Positions 17,529-27,920 of a stretch of DNA of 35,358 nucleotides are shown one piece after another (position 1 is the stretch's first letter; every line of letters begins with the position of its first letter). The position numbers and the translations under genes are program-made. The notes under the pieces were generated by a model, which had not been told where the DNA came from, searched no databases, and saw nothing but the letters and a program-made list of their open reading frames with translations. The stretch comes from Woeseiaceae bacterium (GTDB lineage Bacteria; Pseudomonadota; Gammaproteobacteria; Steroidobacterales; Woeseiaceae), in contig JANQLK010000014.1 of assembly GCA_028280615.1 (NCBI GenBank), forward strand, positions 1-35,358, written 5' to 3'.

Positions 17529-18638
17529 CTAGTTTACGGCCTTGGGGTAGGCGCCGAGTATCTTGAATAGCGAGGCCTTGGACTTCAGTTCCTCGAGGGC
17601 CTCGGCGACGGGCGATTCGGACGCGTGCCCTTCGAGGTCGCAGAAAAACACGTAGTCCCAATTGCGCCGCCGCGAGGGCCGGGATTCGATCCGGGTCAGG
17701 CTGACACCGTGATCGGCGAACGGCTTGAGCAGCTGGAACAGGATGCCCGAGCCTGCCGCCGTGTCCTCCGCAGATACGAGGATCGTGGTCTTGTCCTCGC
17801 CGCTCGCGGCGAGCAGCTCGCGGCCGATGATCAGGAAGCGCGTCGCGTTGTCCGGCCGGTCCTCGATATTGTTGACCAGCAGCTCGAGGTCGTAGACCGC
17901 GGCGGCGACGTCCGGTCCGATCGCGGCTGTACCCTGCTCGTCCCGCGCCCGGCGCGCTCCCGCCGCGTTGCTCGACACGCCGATGAGCTCGACCTCCGGC
18001 AGATGCTCGCGGAGCCAGCCGCGGCACTGGGCCAGCGACTGTTCGTGCGCACAAATGCGCTGGATGTTATCCAGCCCCGGCTCACTGCCAAGCAGGTGCT
18101 GTTCGATCCTGAGTTCGACCTCGCCGCCGATCTTGAGCGGCGAGGTCAGGAACATGTCCAGCGTGTTGTTCACCGAGCCCTCGGTCGAGTTCTCGATCGG
18201 CACGACGCCGAAATCCGCGGCACCGCTCTCGACCTCCTGGAACACCTCGTCGATCGTATGAAACGGCAGCGCCCGAACCGAGTGGCCGAAGTGCTTGAAT
18301 ACCGCGGTCTGCGTGAACGTGCCCTCGGGACCCAGGAATCCGACCTTCAACGGCTCCTGCTGCGCGAGGCAGGCCGACATGATCTCCCGAAACAGCCGCA
18401 GCATCTCTTCGTTGCGAAGCGGCCCGTCATTGCGGGCCTCGACGCGGCGCAGCACGTCGGCTTCGCGTTCGGGCCGGTAGTAGTCGACGGCCGACGTCGC
18501 ATCGCCTTTCGAGCGCCCGACTTCCTGGGCGAATCGCGCGCGCTCGTTGATCAGCGCCTGGATGCGCTCGTCGATATCGTCGATGCGCTCGCGAATCTCG
18601 CTCAAGCTCGGCGTGTTGTCGTTCTTATCGTCGGCCAT
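17529..18638 (-). CDS. pheA: Bifunctional chorismate mutase/prephenate dehydratase (P-protein)
   Basis: This enzyme converts chorismate to prephenate and then phenylpyruvate, the committed phenylalanine branch. The 369-residue product has an AroQ chorismate mutase domain (about 10-95, LSEIRERIDDIDERIQALIN), a prephenate dehydratase domain from VGFLGPEGTFTQTA, with NATRFLIIGR near its end, and a carboxyl ACT domain with LTRIESRPSRRRNWDY, the phenylalanine-sensing motif. The start is ATG at 18638 (MADDKNDN). It follows serA by 79 bases and precedes aroA by 11. No attenuator-type leader peptide was seen. Confidence 0.96.
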   Translation of the reverse strand: MADDKNDNTPSLSEIRERIDDIDERIQALINERARFAQEVGRSKGDATSAVDYYRPEREADVLRRVEARNDGPLRNEEMLRLFREIMSACLAQQEPLKVGFLGPEGTFTQTAVFKHFGHSVRALPFHTIDEVFQEVESGAADFGVVPIENSTEGSVNNTLDMFLTSPLKIGGEVELRIEQHLLGSEPGLDNIQRICAHEQSLAQCRGWLREHLPEVELIGVSSNAAGARRARDEQGTAAIGPDVAAAVYDLELLVNNIEDRPDNATRFLIIGRELLAASGEDKTTILVSAEDTAAGSGILFQLLKPFADHGVSLTRIESRPSRRRNWDYVFFCDLEGHASESPVAEALEELKSKASLFKILGAYPKAVN

Positions 18639-18717
18639 TCGTTGAGATTCTCGGTCACGACCCGTCGGCAAGCCCCTGCACCGCAGCGCGCACCAAGCTG
18701 GCGTTGACAGGCCTCGA

Positions 18718-19896
18718 TCAGGTTACAGGCTTGCCGAGATTTCGCAACGTCAGCACGCCCTCGATCGCCCGGATGGCGTCGAGCGTTTCCGCTGTAACTT
18801 CTCCGTCCACGTCCACGATCGTATACGCGAGATCGCCGATCGACTTGTTCAGAAGGTCCTCGATGTTGAGACCGTCGTCCGCCAGCCGGGTCGAGATCTG
18901 ACCGACCATGTTGGGCACATTCGCGTTCGCGATCGTGATCCGGTGGGCATCCATGCGCGGCAGCCGGCACTCCGGGAAATTCACCGAAAAGCGGATGTTG
19001 CCGTGCTCGAGGTAGTCGCACAGGTTGTCGGCGACCATGACCGCGCAGTTCTGCTCGGCTTCGGCCGTCGACGCGCCCAGGTGCGGCAGACCGATCACCT
19101 TCGGATGGGCAATGAGTTCCTCGGTCGGGAAGTCGGTGACATAGGCGTGCAGCTTGCCGCTGTCGAGCGCCGCAAGCGCGGCCTTGCTGTCGACGATACC
19201 GCCGCGCGCGAGGTTTAAGAGCATCGCGCCGTCGTTCATGAGGGCGAGGCGATCCGCATTCACGAGGCCCTTCGTCGCATCCATGAGCGGAACGTGGCAG
19301 GTCACCGCGTCGCTTCCCTGAAACAGCTGATCCAGCGTATCGGCCATTTTGACGCCCTGCGACACCTGCCAGGCGTTGCGAACCGTCATTTGCGGGTCGT
19401 AACCGACGACCTTCATGCCGAGTTCCAGCGCGGCGTTGGCGACCTGCACGCCGATGGCACCCAGACCGATGACGCCCAGCGTCCGTCCCGGCAGTTCAAA
19501 ACCGACGAACTGCTTCTTGCCGGCCTCGACGGCCTTGTTGAGGGCGTCACCCGTCGCATCGAGGCCCTTGACGTACTCACGCGCGTCGCACACGTTGCGC
19601 GCGGCGATCAGCAGGCTCGCAATGGCGAGTTCCTTGACCGCGTTGGCATTCGCACCCGGGGCGTTGAAGACCGGCACCCCGCGCTGGCTCATGGCCTCGA
19701 CCGGGATGTTGTTGGTACCCGCGCCGGCGCGGCCGATTGCCGCCACGGTGTCGGGGATCGTCATGTCGTGCATGTTGAAGGAGCGCAGCACAACGGCGTC
19801 CGGATGCGCGATTTCCGAGGCAACCTCGTAGCTGTCCCGCGGAAAACGGCGCAGACCTTCAACTGCAATATTGTTTAATGTCAGTATCTTATACAT
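18718..19896 (-). CDS. serA: D-3-phosphoglycerate dehydrogenase
   Basis: SerA oxidises 3-phosphoglycerate with NAD, the first step of serine synthesis. The 392-residue product has GRAGAGTNNIPVEAM, PGANANAVKELAIA, the dinucleotide-binding loop LGVIGLGAIGVQVANAA, LNLARGGIVD, and a histidine in LPHLGASTAEAE as general acid. It ends with a short ACT domain. It resembles the compact SerA type rather than the long form with an intervening domain. The ATG overlaps the end of serC by 8 bases. Confidence 0.95.
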   Translation of the reverse strand: MYKILTLNNIAVEGLRRFPRDSYEVASEIAHPDAVVLRSFNMHDMTIPDTVAAIGRAGAGTNNIPVEAMSQRGVPVFNAPGANANAVKELAIASLLIAARNVCDAREYVKGLDATGDALNKAVEAGKKQFVGFELPGRTLGVIGLGAIGVQVANAALELGMKVVGYDPQMTVRNAWQVSQGVKMADTLDQLFQGSDAVTCHVPLMDATKGLVNADRLALMNDGAMLLNLARGGIVDSKAALAALDSGKLHAYVTDFPTEELIAHPKVIGLPHLGASTAEAEQNCAVMVADNLCDYLEHGNIRFSVNFPECRLPRMDAHRITIANANVPNMVGQISTRLADDGLNIEDLLNKSIGDLAYTIVDVDGEVTAETLDAIRAIEGVLTLRNLGKPVT

Positions 19897-20965
19897 TTTT
19901 CTCAAACTCTTTCATGAACTCGATCAACGCGTCCACCGCCGCTTCGGGAACGGCGTTGTAGATGGACGCGCGCATGCCGCCAACCGACCGGTGGCCCTTG
20001 AGGTTGGCGAATCCCGCGGCTTTCGACTCCTCGAGGAATCGCTTGTCCAAGGCATCGTCCGCCAGTACGAACGGCACGTTCATCCAGGAGCGGCAGTCTT
20101 CGCGCACCGGTGCCGAATAGAAATCGGACGCGTCGATCGCGGCATAGAGCTTCTTCGCCTTGCGCTCGTTTACTTCGGCCATGGCTTCGACGCCGCCTCG
20201 CTCCTTTAGCCAGGCGAAGACGAGATCGGCCACGTACCACGCGAGCGTCGGCGGTGTGTTGGTCATCGAGTCGGACTCTGCGTAAGCGCGCCAGGTCATC
20301 AGATGCGGCAGATCGCCCGGCGCGCGCTCGAGCAGGTCATTGCGCACGATGACCACCGTGATGCCGGCCGGGCCAATGTTCTTCTGCGCGCCCGCGTAGA
20401 TGACGCCAAACTTGCTCACATCGATCGGCCGCGACAGGATCGTACTCGACATGTCCGCGACCAGCGGCACGTCACCGCCAGGGACGTAGTGAAACTCGAC
20501 GCCCGCGATCGTCTCGTTAGGCGTGTAGTGCAGGTACGCGGCGTTCTCGCTGCGGTTCCATGAAGCCTCATCCGGGATGAGCGTGAATTTGTCGCCCGAC
20601 GCATCGGCCGCGACATTGACGTTCAGGAACTTGGACGCTTCGCCAGCCGCTTTCTTGCCCCAGCTGCCCGTTATCACGTAGTCGGCGGTGTCGCCTCGCC
20701 CGGCGAGGTTTAGCGGCGCCATTGCCATCTGCAGGGTTGCGCCACCCTGCGTGAACAGGATGCTGTAGTCGTCCGGGACGCTCAGCAGCTCACGCAGATT
20801 GCGCGTCGAGCGAGCGGCCAGCTCGACGAACTCGGCACCGCGATGGCTGACCTCCATGACGGACATGCCGGTGCCCTGCCAGTCGGGAATGTCGCGACGC
20901 ATGGTTTCAAGCACTTCTAGGGGGAGCGCAGCCGGACCTGCACTGAAATTGTAGACACGAGACAT
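19889..20965 (-). CDS. serC: Phosphoserine aminotransferase
   Basis: SerC converts 3-phosphohydroxypyruvate to phosphoserine, and also serves pyridoxine synthesis in relatives. The 358-residue product begins MSRVYNFSAGPAALP and carries EVSHRGAEF, TQGGATLQMA and YAGAQKNIGPAG, where the lysine binds pyridoxal phosphate. Length equals the family norm. It is the first gene of serC-serA-pheA-aroA-cmk. AAAGGA lies about 11 bases before the ATG, and a TATAGT (minus strand, 21009-21014) could be its -10 box. Confidence 0.96.
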   Translation of the reverse strand: MSRVYNFSAGPAALPLEVLETMRRDIPDWQGTGMSVMEVSHRGAEFVELAARSTRNLRELLSVPDDYSILFTQGGATLQMAMAPLNLAGRGDTADYVITGSWGKKAAGEASKFLNVNVAADASGDKFTLIPDEASWNRSENAAYLHYTPNETIAGVEFHYVPGGDVPLVADMSSTILSRPIDVSKFGVIYAGAQKNIGPAGITVVIVRNDLLERAPGDLPHLMTWRAYAESDSMTNTPPTLAWYVADLVFAWLKERGGVEAMAEVNERKAKKLYAAIDASDFYSAPVREDCRSWMNVPFVLADDALDKRFLEESKAAGFANLKGHRSVGGMRASIYNAVPEAAVDALIEFMKEFEKNV

Positions 20966-21102
20966 GTCGTTGGGAGTCCTTTGGAAAACAGAGTTGGAAG
21001 GCCGACGAACTATAGGCGGACAATTGTTACGGTTTCATGTCCGACGTTCGAGGTGCGGAGGCCGGTGCGAACTGAGACATACGCCGTGCCTGTTGCCCTG
21101 AG

Positions 21103-23646
21103 TCATTCGTCGTCGTCAACGAGCTCGATACGCGCAAGCCCAACGAGGCGATGCCCGGAGCCGACACGGATCAGGCGTACGCCCTGCGTGTTGCGGCCCT
21201 GCACGGATATCTCGGCGACCTGGGTGCGGACGAGCGTGCCGTTCGAGCTGATGAGCATGATCTCGTCCTCGTCGGCGACCTGCAGGGCGCCGACCGTGCG
21301 GCCGTTGCGTTCGCTGGTTTGAATTGCAATGACACCCTGACCGCCGCGGCCCTGCACGGGGAACTCGTCGATCGCCGTGCGCTTGCCGTAGCCGTTCTCG
21401 GTAGCGGTCAGCAGCAAGCCGTCGCCGACGATCGACAACGCGATGACTTCGTGCTCCGCCGGCAGCCTGATTCCCCGCACGCCGGCAGCACCGCGCCCCA
21501 TCGCGCGAACGTCTGACTCGTTGAAGCGAATCGCCTTGCCCGTACTCGCCACGAGCAGGATGTCCTTCTCGCCGTCCGTAATGGCCGCGTCCACCAGGCG
21601 GTCCTCGCCGCGCAGATCGATCGCGATGAGACCGGTCGAACGGGGCCGCGAGAACTGCGAAACCGGGGTTTTCTTGACGGTGCCGCCCGACGTGGCCATG
21701 AAGATATAGCCGTCGCTGTCGTAGTCCCTGAGCGGCAGGATGGCGTTGATCCGCTCGTCGGGTTCCAGCGGCAGCAGGTTGACGAGCGGCCGGCCGCGCG
21801 AACCGCGACTCGCCTGCGGAACCTGGTACACCTTGAGCCAGTAGACTTTTCCACGGCTCGAAAAGCACAGGATCGTATCGTGCGTATTGGCCACGAGCAG
21901 GCGATCGACGAAGTCCTCGTCCTTCATCTTCGTGGCCGACAGTCCGCGTCCGCCGCGCCGCTGGGCCTGGTACGTATCGATCGGCTGCGCCTTGGCATAG
22001 CCACCGTGCGACAGCGTCACCACGACGTCCTCCTGCGGAATCAGGTCCTCGACGCTCAGGTCCGAATGATCCTGAACGATCTCGGTGCGGCGGTCGTCCC
22101 CGTAAGCCTCGCGCAGCTCGCCGAGTTCGTCACGAATCACCTGAAGCAGTTTGTCGGGATCGGCGAGTATACTCGAAAGCTCTTTAATTTTATCTAGTAT
22201 ACTCTTGTATTCATTAATTATTTTCTCTTGTTCCAGGCCGGTCAATCGCTGCAGCTGCAGATCCAGGATCGCCTTCGCCTGAACGGGCGACAGGCGATAC
22301 ATGCCATCGACGAGGCCGAAGCCATCGTCGAGACCATCGGGCCGCGTGTCGGTGTTTCCCGCGCGCTCGAGCATGCCGGTCACCGAACCGGGCGCCCAGT
22401 CGCGCGCCATCAGCGCCTCGCGGGCCTCCGCAGGTGACGGAGACTTCTTGATGAGCTCGATGACCGTATCGATATTGGCCAGCGCGACCGCCTGCCCCTC
22501 GAGCACGTGAGCGCGGTCGCGGGCCTTGCCGAGTTCGAAGATCGTGCGCCGCGCAACGACTTCGCGTCGGTGCGCGAGGAAGGCTTCGAGAACCTGTTTC
22601 AGGTTCATGAGCTTCGGCTGGCCGTCGTGCAGCGCGACCATGTTGATTCCGAAGACGCTCTGCAGCGGCGTCTGTTTGTACAGGTTGTTCAGGAGCACGT
22701 CGGCCGATTCGCCGCGCTTGAGTTCGATGACGATGCGCATGCCGTCCTTGTCGGACTCGTCGCGAAGGCCGTCCTGCGCGATGCCCTCGATTTTCTTCTC
22801 GCGCACGAGATCGGCAATCTTCTCGATCAGGCGGGCCTTATTGACCTGGTAGGGCAGCTCGGTAACCACGATGCGCTCGCGGCCGGTCTTGCCCATGTCC
22901 TCGATATCGACTTTGGCGCGGATGTGGACGCGGCCGCGGCCCGTGCGGTAGGCCGAGTAGATGCCGGCGGCACCGTTGATAATGCCGCCGGTCGGGAAGT
23001 CCGGCCCCGGGAGGTGTTCCATCAGCGCGGGAACCTCGATCGCGGGATCCTCGATCAGCGCGAGCGTCGCATCGACGACCTCGTTCAGATTGTGCGGAGG
23101 AATGTTGGTCGCCATGCCAACGGCGATGCCGGACGAGCCGTTGACCAGCAGATTCGGGGCCCTCGTGGGCAAAACCGACGGCTCGCTTTCGGACCCGTCG
23201 TAGTTCTCGACGAAATCGACGGTTTCCTTGTCGATGTCGGCCAGGAGCTCGTGGGCGAACTTCGACATGCGCACTTCGGTGTAGCGCATGGCCGCGGGCG
23301 CATCGCCGTCGACGGAGCCGAAGTTGCCCTGCCCGTCGACGAGCAGGTAGCGCATCGAGAACGGCTGCGCCAGACGTACGATCGTGTCATAGACGGCGGA
23401 ATCGCCGTGCGGATGGTACTTACCGATGACATCGCCGACCACGCGTGCCGATTTCTTGTAGGGCTTGTTGTAGTCGTTGCCCAGCACGCGCATCGCGTAC
23501 AGCACACGGCGGTGCACGGGTTTCAGACCGTCACGAACATCGGGGAGCGCTCGACCGACGATGACGCTCATCGCGTAGTCGAGATACGACTGCTGCATCT
23601 CCTCTTCGAGGCTGATCGACAGCAGTTCCTGGGCTACTTCCGCCAT
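21103..23646 (-). CDS. gyrA: DNA gyrase subunit A
   Basis: GyrA cleaves and rejoins DNA in the gyrase tetramer, which introduces negative supercoils. The 847-residue product follows E. coli numbering at the amino end: [11 protein letters not shown] keeps S83 and D87, so the quinolone-resistance region is wild type, and Y122 in AAMRYTEVR is the catalytic tyrosine. The carboxyl wrapping domain carries the GyrA box QRRGGRG and ends with a short acidic tail (VDDDE). An A+T-rich, rare-codon patch lies within the gene at 22166-22234. A 25-base hairpin lies 20 bases before the start codon. Confidence 0.98.
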   Translation of the reverse strand: MAEVAQELLSISLEEEMQQSYLDYAMSVIVGRALPDVRDGLKPVHRRVLYAMRVLGNDYNKPYKKSARVVGDVIGKYHPHGDSAVYDTIVRLAQPFSMRYLLVDGQGNFGSVDGDAPAAMRYTEVRMSKFAHELLADIDKETVDFVENYDGSESEPSVLPTRAPNLLVNGSSGIAVGMATNIPPHNLNEVVDATLALIEDPAIEVPALMEHLPGPDFPTGGIINGAAGIYSAYRTGRGRVHIRAKVDIEDMGKTGRERIVVTELPYQVNKARLIEKIADLVREKKIEGIAQDGLRDESDKDGMRIVIELKRGESADVLLNNLYKQTPLQSVFGINMVALHDGQPKLMNLKQVLEAFLAHRREVVARRTIFELGKARDRAHVLEGQAVALANIDTVIELIKKSPSPAEAREALMARDWAPGSVTGMLERAGNTDTRPDGLDDGFGLVDGMYRLSPVQAKAILDLQLQRLTGLEQEKIINEYKSILDKIKELSSILADPDKLLQVIRDELGELREAYGDDRRTEIVQDHSDLSVEDLIPQEDVVVTLSHGGYAKAQPIDTYQAQRRGGRGLSATKMKDEDFVDRLLVANTHDTILCFSSRGKVYWLKVYQVPQASRGSRGRPLVNLLPLEPDERINAILPLRDYDSDGYIFMATSGGTVKKTPVSQFSRPRSTGLIAIDLRGEDRLVDAAITDGEKDILLVASTGKAIRFNESDVRAMGRGAAGVRGIRLPAEHEVIALSIVGDGLLLTATENGYGKRTAIDEFPVQGRGGQGVIAIQTSERNGRTVGALQVADEDEIMLISSNGTLVRTQVAEISVQGRNTQGVRLIRVGSGHRLVGLARIELVDDDE

Positions 23647-23666
23647 AAAAGCTCAAAATCCTAGCG

Positions 23667-23691
23667 GGACGCCGTGTTTCAAACAGCGTCC
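23667..23691 (-). promoter_or_regulatory. Hairpin in the gyrA leader
   Basis: On the minus strand GGACGC pairs with GCGTCC, extended by TG/CG and T-A pairs around a short loop. The structure ends 20 bases before the gyrA ATG. There is no U run, so it is not a terminator; it may affect translation or message stability. No known motif was recognised. Confidence 0.4.
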
Positions 23692-23841
23692 TGTCATCGT
23701 AATCAAAGAGCGGATCGGAGCTCGACGAACGGTAAGCCGTCCTCGCGCCTGAAGGGCGTTGCAAGCCAACCCGCAATCACCGAAATCCAGCCTTGAATCA
23801 AGGCCGTAATGATACCACAGGGTCTGTATACTGCGCCTCCC

Positions 23842-25173
23842 ATGGAGCATTGCGACAGCCTGATTTCAGCCACCTGGATCGTCCCCGTCGAACCCGCCGG
23901 ACGGGTGCTCGAGGGGCACGCCGTTGCCGTCAGCAACGGCCGCATCGTGGACCTCCTGCGGTCGGCCGAGGCGCGCCTGAAATACCAGGCCAGCGCCACT
24001 TTCGACAGGCCCGGCCACGTGCTGGTTCCGGGCCTCGTCAATGCGCACACGCATGCGGCTATGACACTGCTGCGCGGCTATGCCGACGATTTGCCGCTCG
24101 AAAGCTGGCTCAATGACCGGATCTGGCCGGCGGAGAAACGCTGGGCCAGCGCCGAAATGGTGCGCGACGGCACCAATCTTGCGATTGCCGAAATGCTGAC
24201 CGCGGGTATCACCTGTTTCAGCGACCAGTACTTCTTCCCCGAAATCATCGCGGAGACGGCGAGCGACGCCGGCATGCGCGCCAACGTCGGCGCGCCCGTA
24301 CTGGGTTTTCCGACGGCCTGGGCCGGCGATGCCAGCGACTACCTCGGCAAGGCGGTTGACCTGCTGCACGATCCGTACGCCGGCCACCCGCTGATCAGCA
24401 CCTGCTTCGCACCGCATTCGACGGGCGTGCTGAGCGACGAAGCGTTTACCGAGCTGCGCGTAATTGCCGACCAACTCGACGTGCCCGTGCAGATACATTT
24501 GCACGAGACGGCCGCGGAGGTCGAAGCCGCCGTCACCTCGACCGGCATGCGTCCGCTCGAGCGGCTCGAAACGCTGGGGCTCGTCAATGCGTCGCTGCTG
24601 GCCGTGCATGCCGTGCACGTCACCGAAGCTGAAATCGAACTGTTGGCGGACTGCAACGTGGCCGTGGCCCACTGTCCGCGATCGAACCTCAAACTCGCGA
24701 GCGGTATTGCGCCGCTTGCGGCCTTCCGCGAGGCGGGTATGACCGTCGGTCTGGGCACGGACGGCGCGGCGAGCAACAACACGCTCGACATGCTGTCGGA
24801 GGCCAACACGGCCGCGCTGCTGGCCAAGGTACGAAGCGACGATGCGGCCGTGCTCGACGCCCGCGATGCGCTCGAACTCGCGACCATGGGCTCGGCGCGC
24901 GCCCTCGGACTGGATACGGACATCGGCTCCATCGAGCCGGGCAAGTGGGCCGATCTCACCTGCGTGGATCTCGGGCGGCTCAATAGCCAGCCACTGTACG
25001 ACCCTGTCTCGCAGCTCATCTACGCCGTTCGCGCCGACCAGGTCTCGGACGTCTGGGTAGCAGGCAAACACCTGCTTGACAGTGGCGAGTTAACCCACAT
25101 GTCATCCGATGACCTCGCAACGCGCGCTGACGAATGGCGCGAGCGCATAGCCGGCAAAGGACCAAGCGAATGA
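23842..25173 (+). CDS. mtaD: 5-methylthioadenosine/S-adenosylhomocysteine deaminase
   Basis: This metal-dependent amidohydrolase deaminates methylthioadenosine (and often S-adenosylhomocysteine) for salvage. The 443-residue product has the metal-binding NAHTH (H69, H71), HLHET (H219, H221 region), HAVHV (H256/H259) and GTDGAASNN (D307), typical of the TRZ/ATZ/MtaD branch. The start at 23842 gives [17 protein letters not shown], which fits the family. It has no Shine-Dalgarno sequence, and TATACT lies just 10 bases upstream, so the message may be leaderless; ATG 23809 is an alternative. It overlaps ubiG by 4 bases. A close relative with a different substrate in the same family remains possible. 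Confidence 0.88.
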   Translation: MEHCDSLISATWIVPVEPAGRVLEGHAVAVSNGRIVDLLRSAEARLKYQASATFDRPGHVLVPGLVNAHTHAAMTLLRGYADDLPLESWLNDRIWPAEKRWASAEMVRDGTNLAIAEMLTAGITCFSDQYFFPEIIAETASDAGMRANVGAPVLGFPTAWAGDASDYLGKAVDLLHDPYAGHPLISTCFAPHSTGVLSDEAFTELRVIADQLDVPVQIHLHETAAEVEAAVTSTGMRPLERLETLGLVNASLLAVHAVHVTEAEIELLADCNVAVAHCPRSNLKLASGIAPLAAFREAGMTVGLGTDGAASNNTLDMLSEANTAALLAKVRSDDAAVLDARDALELATMGSARALGLDTDIGSIEPGKWADLTCVDLGRLNSQPLYDPVSQLIYAVRADQVSDVWVAGKHLLDSGELTHMSSDDLATRADEWRERIAGKGPSE

Positions 25174-25889
25174 GTACAGAACGCGCCGTGAACGTCGACG
25201 ACTCGGAAGTTGCGAAGTTCAATGCCCTCGCCTCGCGGTGGTGGGATCCGGACGGCGATTTTCGGCCCCTGCATCGAATCAATCCGCTCCGGCTGGACTG
25301 GATTCGCCAGCACGTGCAGTTGCAGGGCAAGAAGGTCGTCGACATCGGCTGCGGCGGCGGCATACTGACCGAGGCAATGGCCGCGGCGGGCGCCGACGTG
25401 ACCGGAATCGACATGGCCGAAGCACCGTTGGCCGTGGCGCGGCTGCACCAGGCGGAGTCCGGTGCCGACGTGACCTACCTTACGTCGACCGCGGAGGAAC
25501 TCGCGGAATCCCGGCCGGCGAGTTTCGACGTCGTCACCTGTCTCGAGATGCTCGAGCACGTGCCCGACCCGTCGGCGGTCGTGAAGGCCTGCGCTGATCT
25601 CGTGAAACCGGGTGGCCGCGTGTTTTTTTCGACGATCAACCGCAATCCCAAGGCCTTCCTGTTCGCCATCGTCGGCGCCGAGTACGTACTCGGCCTGCTG
25701 CCCAAGGGCACGCACGAGTACGAGAAGCTCATCAAGCCGTCCGAGCTCGACTCGTGGGCCCGCGCCGCGAGCCTCGACTTTCGCGCCAGCATCGGGCTGC
25801 ACTACAACCCGGTCAGCCGCAAGTACTGGCTGGCCGATGGACTCGATGTCAACTACATGATGGCCTACCAGCGTCCCGATGACGAGTGA
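25170..25889 (+). CDS. ubiG: Ubiquinone biosynthesis O-methyltransferase
   Basis: UbiG carries out both O-methylations in ubiquinone synthesis. The 239-residue product equals the family length. It has [19 protein letters not shown], the S-adenosylmethionine motif VDIGCGGG (57-64), [12 protein letters not shown] and [14 protein letters not shown]. The ATG at 25170 overlaps the mtaD stop (ATGA); an open frame reaches further upstream without family support. The last 11 bases overlap the following phosphatase gene. Confidence 0.96.
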   Translation: MSTERAVNVDDSEVAKFNALASRWWDPDGDFRPLHRINPLRLDWIRQHVQLQGKKVVDIGCGGGILTEAMAAAGADVTGIDMAEAPLAVARLHQAESGADVTYLTSTAEELAESRPASFDVVTCLEMLEHVPDPSAVVKACADLVKPGGRVFFSTINRNPKAFLFAIVGAEYVLGLLPKGTHEYEKLIKPSELDSWARAASLDFRASIGLHYNPVSRKYWLADGLDVNYMMAYQRPDDE

Positions 25890-26577
25890 GGACGTGACGG
25901 TCCGCGGTGACTGCGAGGCTGTGCTGTTCGACCTCGACGGAACGCTCATCGACACGGCACCCGACATGGTGGCCGTGCTGCGGGAGCTGCAGGCCGACAA
26001 TGGACGGGAACCCGTCGACTACGAAGTCGGGCGCTCCAACGTGTCGAACGGCGCCATCGGCCTGCTCGGTATCGGTTTTCCCGACCGGGACATCATCGTC
26101 AACTCGGACCTGCACCTGGATTTCCTCGACCGCTATGCCCGGCGTGTTTGTGTCGACTCTGCCCTGTTCGACGGCCTGGACGCGCTTCTGGATGCCCTCG
26201 AGGCGGCCGGACGGCCCTGGGGCGTCGTCACCAACAAGCCCGAACACCTGACGCTGCCGCTCATGGAAGCGCTGGGCCTGCACGCGCGCAGCGCGTGCAC
26301 GGTGAGCGGCGACACCCTGCCCGTGCGCAAGCCGGACCCCGCGCCCCTGCTCCACGCCTGCGAGATCGGCGGCATGCGGCCTGAGCGAACCCTGTACGTG
26401 GGCGATGCCGAACGCGACATCGCCGCCGGCCGCGCGGCGGGCATGACGACGATAGCGGCACTGTACGGCTACATTACCGCTGACGATTCACCGGGTGGCT
26501 GGGGCGCGGACCTCGCCGCCGAGGACACCGCCGAACTGGCGCAATTGGTCAGCAAAGCGGTTAGTCTTGGGGCCTGA
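25879..26577 (+). CDS. mupP: HAD phosphatase, probably N-acetylmuramic acid 6-phosphate phosphatase
   Basis: The 232-residue product is a Gph-type HAD hydrolase: [10 protein letters not shown] with nucleophile D18 and D20, VVTNKP (T118), K151 in VRKPDP, and VGDAERD with D176 and D180. In Pseudomonas the homologous position directly after ubiG is occupied by MupP, which serves cell-wall recycling to UDP-MurNAc; older annotations call it phosphoglycolate phosphatase. Neighbour order is the reason I prefer MupP; the sequence alone does not settle the substrate. It overlaps ubiG by 11 bases and rmuC by one (TGATG). Confidence 0.8.
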   Translation: MTSEDVTVRGDCEAVLFDLDGTLIDTAPDMVAVLRELQADNGREPVDYEVGRSNVSNGAIGLLGIGFPDRDIIVNSDLHLDFLDRYARRVCVDSALFDGLDALLDALEAAGRPWGVVTNKPEHLTLPLMEALGLHARSACTVSGDTLPVRKPDPAPLLHACEIGGMRPERTLYVGDAERDIAAGRAAGMTTIAALYGYITADDSPGGWGADLAAEDTAELAQLVSKAVSLGA

Positions 26578-27920
26578 TGAGGCCATTCGCATCGCTCACG
26601 ATCGATCCGCTGCTGCTCGAGCTCGGCCTGCCGGCCCTGGCGCTGGGCGTACTGCTGGGCGCCGTTGCGGCCCGGCTGATCGCTCGGCGGCGCCACGGGC
26701 ATTACGAGCGCGAGATTGAAACGCTCGAGACCCGCATCAAGTCGGAGGAAGCGCTCGGTGACGAGCGCGAGCGCATGCTCGAGGCCGCGAACGCTAGCCT
26801 CGCCAAGGCGTTCACCGAACTCTCCAACCAGTCTCTCAAAGCGAACAGCGAAAGCTTCCTGCGGCTTGCCGAGCAGCACCTCAACGTTCACAACGAGAAG
26901 GCCAGGCAGGAACTCGGCAAGCGCGAGCAGGCCGTCGAGAATCTGGTCAAACCGATCCGCGAGGCGCTCGACGCCTCGCGCAGGCAGATCGAGGCACTCG
27001 AGAAGTCCCGCAGCGAAGCCTACGGCGGCATTCGCGAACAGCTGGCAGCCATGGCGGACAGCCAGCAGGCATTGAATCAGGAAACCAAGAATCTCGTGAA
27101 TGCCCTCAGGCGGCCGGAAGTGCGCGGCCGCTGGGGCGAGATCACGCTGCGGCGGCTCGTGGAGCTGGCCGGCATGGTGGAACACTGCGACTTCCAGGAG
27201 CAGGTCCATACGGCCGCCGAGGAGCAGTCTATCCGGCCCGACCTGATCGTCTGGATGCCCGATCAGCGTCAGCTTGTCGTCGACGTCAAGACGCCGCTGG
27301 ACGCCTATCTCGAAGCCGTCGAGGCCAAAGACGACGACCAGCGCCAGCTCGGCCTGAAACGGCATGCGCGCAACGTCCGCAATCACATCCGGGCGCTCGC
27401 GGCGAAATCGTACTGGGAGCAATTCGACGAGAGCCCGGAATTCGTCATCCTGTTCATTCCGGGCGACCAGTTCCTGAGCGCGGCACTCAGCGAGGAACCG
27501 GACCTGATCGAGTTCGCTTTGTCCAAGCAGATCATCCTGGCCACGCCGACCAGCTTCGTCGCACTCCTCAAGGCCGTGGCGTACGGCTGGCGGCAGCTCG
27601 CGCTGGCGGAAAACGCCAAGGAGATTCGAGTGCTTGCCGAGGAGTTGCACGGCCGGCTGGGCACCTTCGTCGGCCACATGAATCGGGTCGGGCGCCAGCT
27701 CGCGAGCAGCGTAGAAAACTACAACAAGGCGGTAGGCTCGCTCGAGCGCAGCGTCCTGCCGGGCGCCCGCAAGTTCGTCGAGCTCGGCGTCCACGAGAAG
27801 CGCCCGCTCGAGCGCCTCGAATCGCTCGAGCCCGTGCCGCGAACGATGATCGAGCCGGGCGTCGAGGACGAGCCCGCGGAAGAAGACGATGGACCCCAAA
27901 AACTACGAAAGTCGCCCTGA
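26577..27920 (+). CDS. rmuC: DNA recombination protein RmuC
   Basis: RmuC proteins limit inversions at short inverted repeats and have a predicted endonuclease-like core. The 447-residue product has one amino-terminal helix (about 11-33) anchoring it to the membrane, a long charged coiled coil (about 40-165), then the conserved core with RRPEVRGRWGEITLRRLVELAGM, VWMPDQRQLVVDVKTPLDAYLEA (nuclease-like D/K pattern) and FVILFIPGDQF. It ends in an acidic tail. It overlaps mupP by one base and yciK by 32. Confidence 0.93.
   Translation: MRPFASLTIDPLLLELGLPALALGVLLGAVAARLIARRRHGHYEREIETLETRIKSEEALGDERERMLEAANASLAKAFTELSNQSLKANSESFLRLAEQHLNVHNEKARQELGKREQAVENLVKPIREALDASRRQIEALEKSRSEAYGGIREQLAAMADSQQALNQETKNLVNALRRPEVRGRWGEITLRRLVELAGMVEHCDFQEQVHTAAEEQSIRPDLIVWMPDQRQLVVDVKTPLDAYLEAVEAKDDDQRQLGLKRHARNVRNHIRALAAKSYWEQFDESPEFVILFIPGDQFLSAALSEEPDLIEFALSKQIILATPTSFVALLKAVAYGWRQLALAENAKEIRVLAEELHGRLGTFVGHMNRVGRQLASSVENYNKAVGSLERSVLPGARKFVELGVHEKRPLERLESLEPVPRTMIEPGVEDEPAEEDDGPQKLRKSP

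Noticed and set aside
22507..23664. 385-codon plus-strand open frame opposite gyrA
   Set aside because: Shadow of gyrA; no start signal or family resemblance.
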